A DNA stretch of 64,000 bases from Rariloculus sp965263005 (GTDB lineage Bacteria; Pseudomonadota; Gammaproteobacteria; Steroidobacterales; Rariloculaceae), in contig NZ_OZ253579.1 in the NCBI RefSeq assembly GCF_965263005.1, positions 2,666,001-2,730,000 on the forward strand, written 5' to 3'. Under the pieces are notes generated by a model. It was not told the DNA's origin and ran no database searches. It saw nothing but the letters and a program-made list of their open reading frames with translations. Shown here piece after piece: positions 16,862 to 25,918 of this stretch. The position numbers and the translations under genes were made by a program. The number at the start of each line of letters is the position of its first letter. The stretch's first letter is position 1.

Positions 16862-18940
16862 GTGAGGGAGAAATTCTGCCGCCTGTCAATCGGCGTCGCA
16901 TTGATGGCAGTGTGCTTCAGCGCCACGGCCGACCTCGAACCGCTGGCCCCTCTGCAGATGGATGACAGGCACCCATCGATCAGCCAGAACGTGTCGAAGC
17001 TCATCGAGGAGCTGCACTACGCGCGGCCCCGCCTGGACAATTCCCTCTCCTCCGCGATTCTCGACCGGTATCTGGATACGCTCGACAGAAATCGCATGTA
17101 CTTCCTCGCCCGCGACATCGCCTCATTCGGCCGTTACCGTTACGAATTCGACGAGCGTGCGCGAAATGGCCAGCTTGACCCGGTCTTTGAAATCTTCAAC
17201 GTGTTCATGGAGCGCTCGAGGGAACGCGTTGGCTATGCGCTCGAGTTGGTCACAGACGAGCCGGATTTCACGCTCAACGAATCATTCCGCTTCGACCGCA
17301 CCGATCTCGCGTGGCCGGTCTCCGAGGCAGACATCCGTGAAATCTGGCGGAGAAAGGTCAAGAGCGACGGTTTGAGCCTCGTGCTGACGGGAAAGACATG
17401 GGAGGAGACGAACGAAATTCTCATCGGGCGCTACGAGCGGCTTTACAAGCGCGTGTCGCAACTTACCGCCGACGACGTGTTCGAGACGTTCATGAATGCC
17501 GTAGCACACACGATGGACCCGCATTCGAGCTACCTCTCGCCCAGACAGAGCGAAGAGTATCGGATTCAGATGACTCTCTCCTACGACGGCATAGGCGCGT
17601 CGCTGCAGCTTCAGGACGACTATGTCACGATCACGAACATCATCCCCGGAGGCCCGGCCCACGCCGACGGACGCCTGAAGCCGGAAGACCGCATCACCGC
17701 GGTTGCCGAGGGCGACGACGGCGAGTTCATCGACGTCATCGGCTGGCGACTCGATGACGTCGTACAGATGATCCGGGGGCCCGGCGGAACGTTGATCCGG
17801 CTGCAGGTCCTGCCGGGCAGCGCGGTACCCGGCTCACCCGAGAACGTCATCGCGCTGACCCGGGACAAGATCAAGCTCGAGGAGCAAGCCGCGCAAAAGG
17901 ACGTCATGGACGTACTGTTCGAGGGGCAAACCTACAAGGTCGGCGTGATCGAAGTACCGAGCTTCTATCAGGACTTCGCGGCCCGCAGCCGCGGTGACGA
18001 GGATTACGTCAGCACATCTCGCGATGTGGCGCGGCTGATCGCGGAACTCGAGGAGGAAGGTGTCGACGGAGTCGTGATGGACCTGCGCCAGAACGGGGGC
18101 GGTCACCTGTCGGAGGCCACGGAGCTCAGCGGATTGTTCATCGATCGCGGCCCGGTCGTTCAGCTTCGCGAGACACGCGGCAACATCCAGGTGCTCGACG
18201 ACCCGAGCCCGAGCTCCATCTACGACGGCCCGCTGGCCGTTCTCGTCGACCGCTACAGCGCGAGCGCATCGGAAATCTTCGCCGCCGCCATTCAGGACTA
18301 CGAGCGCGGCATCATCATCGGCCAACAGACTTTCGGCAAGGGGTCCGTGCAGAACCTGTTCAATCTGGACCAGGTCATGCGGGGCTCGAACAACGGCCAG
18401 CTTACGCTGACTATCGGCAAGTACTACCGCGTAACGGGCGAAAGCACTCAAAACAGGGGCGTCGTTCCCGACATCCAGTTGCCGTCGCTCGTGGACACCG
18501 AAACAGTCGGGGAGAGCACGCGCGAAACGGCCTTGCCCTGGGACCGTATCGAGCCAACCCGGTTCAGTGCCGAGACGTCGCTCGACGGCTCCATCGCGCT
18601 GCTGCAGAACCGGCGGCTCGGCCGGATTTCCGGCGATCCCGACTTCACCTATCTTCAGGACAACATCGAAGCTTTCGAGCGAACGCGCGACCAAACGAGC
18701 GTGTCGCTGAACCTCGCCGAGCGCGAGGCGGAGCGCGAAACCGCCGAGCAGGAACGGCTCGACCGGGAAAACCAGCGGCGTATCGCACTTGGGCTCGCGC
18801 CCGCGGCCAGCATCGATGAACTCGAGGACACGGGATCTTCCGCCGAGATTCTGTTGAATCAGGCAACGCGGATGGTTGCCGAGATCGCGTCCATTCGGGT
18901 CGAGCCCGGAATCTCAGGCTCGGAGTCGGCCGCACGCTGA
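16862..18940 (+). CDS. prc: Carboxy-terminal processing (tail-specific) protease Prc/Tsp, S41 family
   Basis: 692 residues from a GTG preceded by a near-perfect AGGAGGTAA. A signal peptide (to about residue 21, FSATA-DLE) is followed by the N-terminal helical domain, a PDZ domain (ISYDGIGASLQLQDDYVTI region) and the S41 catalytic domain. The catalytic Ser lies within SASASEIFAAA near residues 466-470, and the partner Lys is in FGKGSVQNLF. A C-terminal helical domain follows. Length and order match E. coli Tsp, which trims PBP3 and degrades ssrA-tagged and lipid-adaptor-presented proteins in the periplasm. It converges with the DUF1249 gene. Confidence 0.93.
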   Translation: MREKFCRLSIGVALMAVCFSATADLEPLAPLQMDDRHPSISQNVSKLIEELHYARPRLDNSLSSAILDRYLDTLDRNRMYFLARDIASFGRYRYEFDERARNGQLDPVFEIFNVFMERSRERVGYALELVTDEPDFTLNESFRFDRTDLAWPVSEADIREIWRRKVKSDGLSLVLTGKTWEETNEILIGRYERLYKRVSQLTADDVFETFMNAVAHTMDPHSSYLSPRQSEEYRIQMTLSYDGIGASLQLQDDYVTITNIIPGGPAHADGRLKPEDRITAVAEGDDGEFIDVIGWRLDDVVQMIRGPGGTLIRLQVLPGSAVPGSPENVIALTRDKIKLEEQAAQKDVMDVLFEGQTYKVGVIEVPSFYQDFAARSRGDEDYVSTSRDVARLIAELEEEGVDGVVMDLRQNGGGHLSEATELSGLFIDRGPVVQLRETRGNIQVLDDPSPSSIYDGPLAVLVDRYSASASEIFAAAIQDYERGIIIGQQTFGKGSVQNLFNLDQVMRGSNNGQLTLTIGKYYRVTGESTQNRGVVPDIQLPSLVDTETVGESTRETALPWDRIEPTRFSAETSLDGSIALLQNRRLGRISGDPDFTYLQDNIEAFERTRDQTSVSLNLAEREAERETAEQERLDRENQRRIALGLAPAASIDELEDTGSSAEILLNQATRMVAEIASIRVEPGISGSESAAR

Positions 18941-18953
18941 GCGGCGAGCTTGC

Positions 18954-19484
18954 TTACGGGCCGGGCGCCTTGCCGGTCTCGGTGCGACGCGAGACTCTTG
19001 CCACGGGCTGCTGGCGGAAGCCGTGTCCCGTATCGAGCAGATAGTCGAGCCACTTGTTCAGCATGATGTTGCTGTGCCAGCGGCGGTCGAGCTCGACGGA
19101 ATGTCCGCTGGCCAGCGCCCTCAGGACAAGATGACGGTGTAACCGGCGCCCGCCTCTGGCCTCGGCGAGGCGCGCATCGTGATATACGCGCACTGTGAGA
19201 TCAGGGTCCGCAACGCGCTCGTCCTCTCCGTCCTCGAACCAATAGGTCAACCTCAGTGTCGTCGTGTAAGGGTCTCGGCGCCCGCATTCGAGATAGAGGT
19301 CGCAGTCGCCGTCTACGGACGAGATCCACGGCGTGTCCGCGAAGCTCAGGTCGCCGACGAGCTGGCTGAGCTTGAGGAAATTGCTTTCGTAGATCGTCAT
19401 CAGCCCGGTAAAGCTCCCGGGCCGATACACGCATTGCGGCACGATCAAGCTGTCTACGAACGCGCTGTCGACACAACTCTCCAT
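18954..19484 (-). CDS. DUF1249 (YqiB-like) protein with repeat-encoded C-terminal tail
   Basis: 176 residues from the ATG of MESCVDSAF. The region from MTIYESNFLKLSQLVGDL through NIMLNKWLDYLLDTGHGF matches the DUF1249 family (E. coli YqiB, about 140 residues). In E. coli yqiB lies beside nudF, parC-region and cpdA genes; here it is not with them. The last 19 residues (QPVARVSRRTETGKAPGP) are translated from intergenic repeat copy F, so the natural stop was lost and replaced. Function unknown. Confidence 0.82.
   Translation of the reverse strand: MESCVDSAFVDSLIVPQCVYRPGSFTGLMTIYESNFLKLSQLVGDLSFADTPWISSVDGDCDLYLECGRRDPYTTTLRLTYWFEDGEDERVADPDLTVRVYHDARLAEARGGRRLHRHLVLRALASGHSVELDRRWHSNIMLNKWLDYLLDTGHGFRQQPVARVSRRTETGKAPGP
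18957..19013 (-). repeat. Structured intergenic repeat, copy F (half element, inside DUF1249 3' end)
   Basis: Only one outer arm and its flank are present (CCGGGCGCC... to CACGGGCTGCTGG). The sequence is read through by the DUF1249 gene and encodes its last 19 or so residues. No opposite arm is present, so this is a truncated or recombined copy. Confidence 0.85.
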
Positions 19485-19561
19485 GGCCTGAGAATGCCAC
19501 AGCCGGCACGCTGGAACCAAGACCTGAAAGCCTGCCAGGTGTCGGAAGCGGATTATCCGGG

Positions 19562-19728
19562 CCTGGCAGCCCGTGGCAAAGCCCCGCTGCACCCGACTGG
19601 CGATGCATCCCGCCCGAGCCGCGTTGCTCGTCGCTCGAATATGTCCAATATTCGCGCTCCTCGCGCCTTGTCGGGCGGGCGCCTGGCCGGTCTCGGAGCC
19701 ACGCGGGGTCTTGCCACGGGCAGCCAGG
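19562..19728 (-). repeat. Structured intergenic repeat, copy G (full length, divergent)
   Basis: Full-length copy bounded by CCTGGCAGCCCGTGGCAA and TTGCCACGGGCAGCCAGG. The inner arms are CCCGCCCGA and TCGGGCGGG, a third version that still pairs perfectly. The third inverted repeat is weakened by several changes. It lies between the ppsR 3' end and the DUF1249 start. Confidence 0.9.
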
Positions 19729-19730
19729 CG

Positions 19731-20555
19731 TCATGCCCGGACGCGGCGTTCGAGACCGGTTTCGTTGAGGATCGTGCTTGCGATTTCCTCGATCGAGGAG
19801 TGGGTCGTATCGACGTACGGGATATGAAAGCGCTTGAAGAGCGCCTGCGCGGCTCTGAGCTCGAAGTTGATCTGCTGGGCCGTTGCGTAACGTCCCTGCG
19901 AGCGCCGCTCGAGCCGGATTTGGCGCAGGCGCGCTGGCTCTATGGTGAGCCCGTAGAGCTTTGCGCGGTGGGGCGCAAGGCTTTCCGGCATGTCGTTCGT
20001 TTCGAGATCTTCTTCGGCCAACGGATAATTCGCCGCGAAGATGCCGTACTGCAGCGCCAGATACAGACAGGTCGGCGTCTTTCCCGACCGCGACACGCCG
20101 ACGAGAATCACATCGGCTTTACCGTAATCGCGCATGGCGTGCCCGTCATCGGCCGCCATCGCGTAGTTGGTCGCCTCGATGCGCAGGTCGTAGCTCGTCG
20201 CATCAACCATGCCATGCGCACGACCGAGCGTATGCGAGGACTGGCTTTCGAGCTCTGCCTCGAGCGGGCCGAGAAACGCCGCGAACAGGTCAAGCACAAG
20301 ACCGTTACACTTGAGCAGCGTCGCGCGTACCTCATCCTGAACGAAGCTCGTGATCACTATCGGCCGCATGCCCTCTTCGGCCGCGATCCGATCGATCGTT
20401 TCGGCCACTCGCCGCGCCTTGTCAACAGTGTCGACGAATGGCACAGTCATCTGACTGAACACGACGCTATCGAACTGGCTCAGCAGACTGTGCCCCAAAG
20501 TCTCGGCAGTCACGCCGGTTTGGTCAGACACGAACAACACGGTACGTTGGGTCAT
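19731..20555 (-). CDS. ppsR: PEP synthase regulatory protein (bifunctional kinase/pyrophosphorylase)
   Basis: 274 residues, full length for the PpsR/PDRP (DUF299) family. The P-loop GVSRSGKTPTCLYLALQYG is at about 153-171 and the N-terminal VLFVSDQTGVTAETLGHSLLSQF is typical. The enzyme inactivates PEP synthase by ADP-dependent threonine phosphorylation and reactivates it by Pi-dependent removal. It is divergent from ppsA, the start codons being only about 30-50 bp apart, which matches its known partnership. Confidence 0.95.
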   Translation of the reverse strand: MTQRTVLFVSDQTGVTAETLGHSLLSQFDSVVFSQMTVPFVDTVDKARRVAETIDRIAAEEGMRPIVITSFVQDEVRATLLKCNGLVLDLFAAFLGPLEAELESQSSHTLGRAHGMVDATSYDLRIEATNYAMAADDGHAMRDYGKADVILVGVSRSGKTPTCLYLALQYGIFAANYPLAEEDLETNDMPESLAPHRAKLYGLTIEPARLRQIRLERRSQGRYATAQQINFELRAAQALFKRFHIPYVDTTHSSIEEIASTILNETGLERRVRA

Positions 20556-20604
20556 GATCCGGGCTATTGTTCACGTCTGCCCGGTAATGACAAGGGAGCG
20601 GTGC

Positions 20605-22965
20605 TTGGGAGATTACATCGTCTGGCTGGCGGATAGCGGCGCAGCGGATCTGCCGCGCATCGGCGGCAAGAATGCATCGCTTGGCGAGATGATCTGCAAA
20701 CTGTCGCGGCTCGGGATTTGCGTCCCCGACGGTTTCGCCACGACAGCGGAGGCCTATCAGGAATTCTTGCGCCAGGACGGCCTGATCGGGACGATCGAGG
20801 GCGTTCTCAAGGGCCTGGACATCAACGATGTTGACGGCCTCGCCCACCGCGGCGCGGAGATCAGGAATACGATCTTGAGCGCACCGCTGCCCACGGGGCT
20901 GCGCCAAGCCGTCTCAGCGGCATGGCACGAGCTGTGCGAGAACAAGCAGGTCGCGGTCGCGGTCCGCTCCTCGGCGACGTCCGAAGATCTTCCCGAGGCC
21001 TCGTTCGCGGGGCAGCAGAAGACATTGCTCAATGTCACCGGGCTCAGCGAGATCATGTCGGGGATCCACGAGGTCTACGCGTCGATGTACAACGACCGCG
21101 CGATCGCCTATCGGGTCCACCTGGGGCTCGATGACGTTCCGATTTTGATGTCGGTGGGCGTCCAGCGGATGGTGCGCGCCGACGTCGGCAGCGCCGGCGT
21201 CGTCTTCACGTTGGATACCGAGTCGGGGTTTCGTGACGTGGTGTTCATCACTTCATCCTACGGCCTCGGAGAATCCGTCGTGCAGGGCGTCGTCAATCCG
21301 GATGAATTCTATGTCTATAAGCCCGCGCTGCGCACGGGCAAGTACGCCATCGTGCGACGCACACTGGGTTCCAAGGCGCGCAAGCTCGTATACGGGCATG
21401 GCAGCGATCAACGTGTGCGCTACGTCGACGTCGATCACGCCGATCAGCAGCGCTTTTCGCTGCGCGACGAGGACATTCTCGAGCTCGCCCGGCAAGCGCT
21501 TATCATTGAGGATCACTACGGCTGCCCGATGGATATCGAATGGGCCAAGGACGGCGTCGACGGCAAGCTGTACATCCTCCAGGCCAGACCCGAGACCGTG
21601 CAGAGCCGGCAGGCCGGCGGCAACCTCCGCTATGCGCTCAAGGAGCGCGGGCGAGTGCTTGCACGAGGGCGCAGCATCGGGCAGCGGATCGGCAGCGGCC
21701 GCGCGCGGATCGTCGACAACGCGCGCGAGATGAACCTGATCCAGCAAGGCGACGTGCTCGTCACGGATATGACGGACCCCGACTGGGAACCCGTGATGCA
21801 ACGCGCGGCCGCCATCGTCACGGACCGCGGCGGCAGGACCTGCCACGCGGCGATCATCGCGCGCGAACTCGGTGTACCGGCTGTCGTCGGCTGCGGCGAC
21901 GCGACGGCTTCGATCCTCGACGGCCGCGAAGTCACGGTGTCGTGCGCCGAGGGCGACGAAGGCATCGTCTATGCGGGCAAGCTCGATTTCGAGCAGCAGA
22001 ACATCGAGTTTGGCAAGCTTCCCGATCTGCCCGTGAATCTCATGATGAACGTCGGCAACCCGGACCGCGCGTTTGCGTTCGCATCGACACCCAATCAAGG
22101 CGTTGGTCTGGCGCGGCTGGAGTTCATCATCAATCGAACCATCGGCGTCCATCCGCTGGCGATATTGGAATACGACAAACAGGATCCAGCCGTGCGCGAC
22201 GCGATCTCGCAGCAGATGGCCGGCTACCCGAATCCTGTCGTGTTCTTCATCGAGAAGCTGGCCGAAGGCATCGCGACGATCGCTGCCGCATTCGCGCCTC
22301 ACCCCGTTATCCTGAGGCTGTCGGATTTCAAGTCCAACGAATACGCAAACCTGATCGGCGGCGACCGCTACGAGCCACGCGAGGCCAACCCGATGCTCGG
22401 TTTTCGCGGCGCTTCGCGCTACGTTGACAAGGAATTCCGGCGCTGCTTCAGGCTTGAGTGCCGCGCCGTCAAGCGCGTACGCGAAGAGATGGGGCTCAGC
22501 AACGTCCAGGTCATGGTGCCGTTCGTCAGAACCGTGGACGAAGCGGACAAGGTCATCCGGCTGCTCGACCAGAACGGCCTGAAGCGCGGTGAGCATGGAC
22601 TAAGTATCTACATCATGTGTGAGATTCCGAGCAACGTGCTGCTCGCGGATCAGTTCCTTGAATACTTCGACGGCATGTCGATCGGCTCGAACGATATGAC
22701 GCAGCTCACGCTGGGCCTCGATCGCGACTCGGCCAGGGTCGCTTCGCTGTTCGACGAGCGCGACCCGGCCGTCAAGCAGATGCTGTCAACGGCGATCGCG
22801 GCTTGCCGCGCAAAGGGCAAGTACGTCGGGATCTGCGGGCAAGGACCTTCGGACTACCCGGACCTTGCACTGTGGCTCGTCGAGCAGGGTATCGACAGCA
22901 TATCGCTGAGCCCCGACACCGTCGTCAGCACGTGGCTCTATCTCGGCAAGAGCCTCGCAAGCTGA
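20605..22965 (+). CDS. ppsA: Phosphoenolpyruvate synthase
   Basis: 786 residues if translation begins at the TTG six bases after GGGAG (20594-20598). An in-frame ATG at 20587 lacks a ribosome site but is possible. The product begins GDYIVWLADSGAADLPRIGGKNASLGEM, as in PpsA. It has the N-terminal ATP-grasp domain, the swivelling phosphohistidine domain with the catalytic His in GGRTCHAAIIARELG, and the C-terminal PEP-binding barrel ending in GQGPSDYPDLALWLVEQGIDS. It converts pyruvate, ATP and water to PEP, AMP and Pi for gluconeogenesis. It is paired with ppsR across the divergent promoter. Confidence 0.95.
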   Translation: MGDYIVWLADSGAADLPRIGGKNASLGEMICKLSRLGICVPDGFATTAEAYQEFLRQDGLIGTIEGVLKGLDINDVDGLAHRGAEIRNTILSAPLPTGLRQAVSAAWHELCENKQVAVAVRSSATSEDLPEASFAGQQKTLLNVTGLSEIMSGIHEVYASMYNDRAIAYRVHLGLDDVPILMSVGVQRMVRADVGSAGVVFTLDTESGFRDVVFITSSYGLGESVVQGVVNPDEFYVYKPALRTGKYAIVRRTLGSKARKLVYGHGSDQRVRYVDVDHADQQRFSLRDEDILELARQALIIEDHYGCPMDIEWAKDGVDGKLYILQARPETVQSRQAGGNLRYALKERGRVLARGRSIGQRIGSGRARIVDNAREMNLIQQGDVLVTDMTDPDWEPVMQRAAAIVTDRGGRTCHAAIIARELGVPAVVGCGDATASILDGREVTVSCAEGDEGIVYAGKLDFEQQNIEFGKLPDLPVNLMMNVGNPDRAFAFASTPNQGVGLARLEFIINRTIGVHPLAILEYDKQDPAVRDAISQQMAGYPNPVVFFIEKLAEGIATIAAAFAPHPVILRLSDFKSNEYANLIGGDRYEPREANPMLGFRGASRYVDKEFRRCFRLECRAVKRVREEMGLSNVQVMVPFVRTVDEADKVIRLLDQNGLKRGEHGLSIYIMCEIPSNVLLADQFLEYFDGMSIGSNDMTQLTLGLDRDSARVASLFDERDPAVKQMLSTAIAACRAKGKYVGICGQGPSDYPDLALWLVEQGIDSISLSPDTVVSTWLYLGKSLAS

Positions 22966-23069
22966 ACAGACTGTGCCCACGCGGGCTCGGCGCCGCGATA
23001 CCGGTGGCCAAGCCGTCCGCAGGTACGACGGCGACGACGCGTCTACTGCGGCAACCGCGTTTACAGCCG

Positions 23070-23627
23070 CTAAAGCTTGAGCAGCCGTTCGCGATAGAAT
23101 CTGAGTTCTCGGATTGAATCGTGAATGTCGGCAAGTGCCAGGTGCGTCGACTGCTTCTCAAACTTCTCCGCGATGTCGGGAGCCCACAGACGCGCCAGGA
23201 TTTTTAGGCTCGATACGTCCAGATTCCGATAGTGAAAATACTCAGCGAGTTCCGGCATGTGGCGCGTTAGAAAACGGCGGTCCTGGCAGATGCCGTTACC
23301 GCAAATCGGCGACGATCCCTGCTCGGCGTATCTGCGCAGAAACCTGAGCGTGGCCTGCTCCGCCCCGGCTTCGGTGACCGTGCTCTCCCGCACGCGCGCC
23401 GTGAGTCCCGACGCTCCGTGCTGTCGCGTATTCCACTCGTCCATCGAGTCCAGAACCTCGTCGGGCTGATGGATTGCAAATACCGGACCTTCGGCCAGAA
23501 TGACCAAATGCTTGTCGGTCACGACGGTCGCGATCTCGATGATCAAGTCGTTATCGGGGTCGAGCCCCGTCATTTCCAGATCGATCCAGACGAGATTGTC
23601 CGGATGCCGCAGGCCGTCCAACTCCAT
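23070..23627 (-). CDS. orn: Oligoribonuclease
   Basis: 185 residues, the family length. DEDD exonuclease motifs are visible: Exo I in WIDLEMTGLDPDNDLIIEIA, Exo II with ICGNGICQDRRFL and Exo III with HLALADIHDSIREL. Orn degrades 2-5 nt RNA (including pGpG) to mononucleotides and is essential in many gammaproteobacteria. It is divergent from rsgA, the usual neighbour in gammaproteobacteria, with 44 bp between the two starts. It converges with ppsA. Confidence 0.95.
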   Translation of the reverse strand: MELDGLRHPDNLVWIDLEMTGLDPDNDLIIEIATVVTDKHLVILAEGPVFAIHQPDEVLDSMDEWNTRQHGASGLTARVRESTVTEAGAEQATLRFLRRYAEQGSSPICGNGICQDRRFLTRHMPELAEYFHYRNLDVSSLKILARLWAPDIAEKFEKQSTHLALADIHDSIRELRFYRERLLKL

Positions 23628-23671
23628 GCGTCGATTGTAGCAGCCGCAGTGAGCGGGTGAGGCTGATACCT

Positions 23672-24571
23672 ATGGATGCACGCGGTCTGGTCGTCGCTCG
23701 CCACCGGCGTCACGTTACGGTGGAAAATGACGCCGGCGAGCGACATCAGTGCGCGCTGCTCAGGCGCCAGCTCAAGCCGTTGGTCGGAGATGAGGTCGAT
23801 TGGCGCAGGCAGGCTGACGGTAAGGGTGTCGTGACTGGTGTGGCACCGAGACACACGGTGCTGACGCGGATCGACGGACGCGGCCGCCGCGAGGACGTGG
23901 CCGCCAATCTGACCCAGCTGCTGGTCGTCGCCGCGCCCGTCCCGAGCCCCGACTGGACGCTGCTCGACCGCTATCTCGTCGCTGCCGAGCTGATACCCGT
24001 CAAGGCCGTAATCGTATTCAACAAACTCGATCTCGTGAACGCGGAACCCGAACCATTGCAGGACCTGCACAAGATCGGCTACCGCGTATGCCGCACGAGC
24101 GCCATGCTCGGCTCGGGCCTCGGTCACGTCGCCACCGTCATGGCGCGCGAGCGCGGCGCCGTCGTCGGTCAGTCGGGCACCGGCAAATCGTCGCTGATCA
24201 ACGCGTTGCTCGGCGAACAGCTACAGGCTGTCGGCAGGCTTACGGAGAAAGGTCGTCACGGGCGTCACACGACGAGCGCCGCCACGCTCTACCGGCTCGG
24301 CAACGGCGGCGAGCTCATCGACTCTCCGGGCGTTCGCAACTACGCGCCGTATATCGAATCCGCCGCGGAGATCGAACGGGGCTTCCGCGAGTTTCATCCA
24401 CATCTCGGTAACTGCCGGTTCGACGATTGCCGCCATCTGGCCGAGCCGGACTGCGCGGTCAAAGCCGAACTCGCCTCGGGCGGCATTTCCCCGCGGCGCT
24501 ACGAAAGCTACGAGAAACTCTACGACCTCGTCGCAACGCTCCACGCAAGACCATCCAACAAGGGTGGTTGA
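23672..24571 (+). CDS. rsgA: Ribosome small-subunit-dependent GTPase A
   Basis: 299 residues from the ATG at 23672. A GTG at 23657 would add five residues. An OB fold (residues about 1-65) is followed by a circularly permuted GTPase: G4 NKLDLV, then G1 GQSGTGKSSLINALLG and G3 DSPGVRNY. The C-terminal zinc module has the ligands FDDCRHLAEPDCAV. RsgA assists late 30S maturation. It is divergently arranged with orn. Confidence 0.95.
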   Translation: MDARGLVVARHRRHVTVENDAGERHQCALLRRQLKPLVGDEVDWRRQADGKGVVTGVAPRHTVLTRIDGRGRREDVAANLTQLLVVAAPVPSPDWTLLDRYLVAAELIPVKAVIVFNKLDLVNAEPEPLQDLHKIGYRVCRTSAMLGSGLGHVATVMARERGAVVGQSGTGKSSLINALLGEQLQAVGRLTEKGRHGRHTTSAATLYRLGNGGELIDSPGVRNYAPYIESAAEIERGFREFHPHLGNCRFDDCRHLAEPDCAVKAELASGGISPRRYESYEKLYDLVATLHARPSNKGG

Positions 24572-24598
24572 CTGATCCAGTGTCGCTTGCGCTGCGAC

Positions 24599-24952
24599 TC
24601 AACCGAGCGAGCCTTTCATCTGCCGCCCTCCGAGCACGTGCAGATGGGCGTGGAAAATGACCTGGCCGCCCTCGCGATTGACATTCATCGCGACCCTGTA
24701 GCCGCGCAAACCGCGCTCGGCCGCAAGCTCCTTCGCGACGAGCATGAGCCGGCCGGCAAGCCTGGCCTGCGCGTCGTCAAACTCGTCAAGGGTCGCCAGA
24801 TGCTCTTTCGGTATGACGAGGCCATGAAACGGCGCTTGCGGGTTGACGTCGGCGAACGCGAGAATGTGATCGTCCTCGTACAGCCGCTCACATGGAATCT
24901 CCCCGGACACGATCCTGCAAAACAGACAGCCGGGATCCGCCTTGACGCTCAT
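24599..24952 (-). CDS. hinT: HIT-family purine nucleoside phosphoramidase
   Basis: 117 residues. The histidine triad HAHLHVLGG is near the C-terminus, and the N-terminal CLFCRIVSGEIPCERLYEDD is typical of the HINT branch. The enzyme hydrolyses adenosine 5'-phosphoramidates such as lysyl-AMP. Its ATG overlaps the recR stop (ATGA), so it is the last gene of dnaX-ybaB-recR-hinT. Confidence 0.93.
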   Translation of the reverse strand: MSVKADPGCLFCRIVSGEIPCERLYEDDHILAFADVNPQAPFHGLVIPKEHLATLDEFDDAQARLAGRLMLVAKELAAERGLRGYRVAMNVNREGGQVIFHAHLHVLGGRQMKGSLG

Positions 24953-25581
24953 AGTTCAAGGTCCTCGGACGCAGATTCATCCATTTCGCGCCGCCCGCTG
25001 AAGGCCCGCGACAACGTGCCGCCGTCGATAAACTCGAGTTCTCCGCCCACCGGCACGCCGTAGGCGATTCGGCTTGCGCGAACACCGTGCTTTTGCGCGA
25101 GCGCGGCGACCAGGTGCGCAGTCGCGTCGCCTTCGACCGTAACGCTTGTCGCGAGGACGACTTCAGCCACGCCGTCATCGGCCAGGCGCCGCTCCAGCAA
25201 GTCGAGTCCAAGCTCGCTGGGGCCGATGCCGTCGATCGGCGAAAGGTGGCCCATGAGCACGAAATACCGTCCCCGATAGGCTGCCGACTGCTCGATCGCC
25301 ACTAGATCGGCCGGCGTTTCGACCACACACATCTGCGAATCGTCCCGCCGGGCGCTCGAGCAGAACCGGCAAACCGGCTGCTCCGTCAACATCCGGCAGC
25401 GCTCGCAATTGCCGATTCGATCCGCCGCGTCGGCAAGGGTTTTCGCAAGGCTCAAGCCGCCTTCGCGATCTCTCTGCAGCAGGTGAAATGCCATCCGCTG
25501 CGCGGTCTTCGCACCGACCCCGGGCAGACACTGAAGCGCCCTGATGAGCTCCAGGAGCAGCGGTGAGTAGGCGTCGCTCAC
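24949..25581 (-). CDS. recR: Recombination mediator RecR
   Basis: 210 residues from a GTG (VSDAYSPLLLEL). It has the helix-hairpin-helix LPGVGAKTAQRMAFHLL, the zinc finger CERCRMLTEQPVCRFC and a Toprim domain (CVVETPADLVAIEQS), ending with the GGELEFIDGGTLSRA walker-like segment. RecR works with RecO/RecF to load RecA at gaps. It lies two bases after ybaB. Confidence 0.94.
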   Translation of the reverse strand: MSDAYSPLLLELIRALQCLPGVGAKTAQRMAFHLLQRDREGGLSLAKTLADAADRIGNCERCRMLTEQPVCRFCSSARRDDSQMCVVETPADLVAIEQSAAYRGRYFVLMGHLSPIDGIGPSELGLDLLERRLADDGVAEVVLATSVTVEGDATAHLVAALAQKHGVRASRIAYGVPVGGELEFIDGGTLSRAFSGRREMDESASEDLEL

Positions 25582-25583
25582 AA

Positions 25584-25904
25584 TCAGAAGGGCAGCTTGA
25601 ATCCATCGGGAAGCGGGAGTCCGCCCGTGACCGATGAAAGCCGCTCCTGTACGGTGCGTTCGACCTTGCGGTTCGCGTCGTTGCAAGCCGCGGCGATCAG
25701 GTCCTCGAGCATCTCCTTGTCGTCCTGCATCAATCCATCCTCGATCGCCACGCGCCGGACCTCGTGCTTGCACGTGACCGTAACCGTCACCATGCCGCCG
25801 CCGGCCTCGCCCTGAACCTCGATCGATGCGAGCTCATCCTGCGCCTTCTGCATGGTTTCCTGCATCTGCTGAGCTTGCTTCATCAACTGCCCCAAGCCTT
25901 TCAT
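25584..25904 (-). CDS. ybaB: YbaB/EbfC nucleoid-associated protein
   Basis: 106 residues. An N-terminal amphipathic Gln/Met-rich helix (MKQAQQMQETMQKAQDELA) is followed by a beta-sheet core (VTVTVTCKHEVRRVAIEDGL) and a C-terminal helix. This is the dimeric DNA-binding 'tweezer' family encoded between dnaX and recR in most bacteria, as here (14 bp after dnaX, 2 bp before recR). Confidence 0.95.
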   Translation of the reverse strand: MKGLGQLMKQAQQMQETMQKAQDELASIEVQGEAGGGMVTVTVTCKHEVRRVAIEDGLMQDDKEMLEDLIAAACNDANRKVERTVQERLSSVTGGLPLPDGFKLPF

Positions 25905-25918
25905 ACGATACCTCTTCG

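Noticed and set aside
7754..19728. CRISPR array
   Set aside because: Repeats are about 165 bp, kilobases apart, without spacers of constant size, and no cas genes are near.
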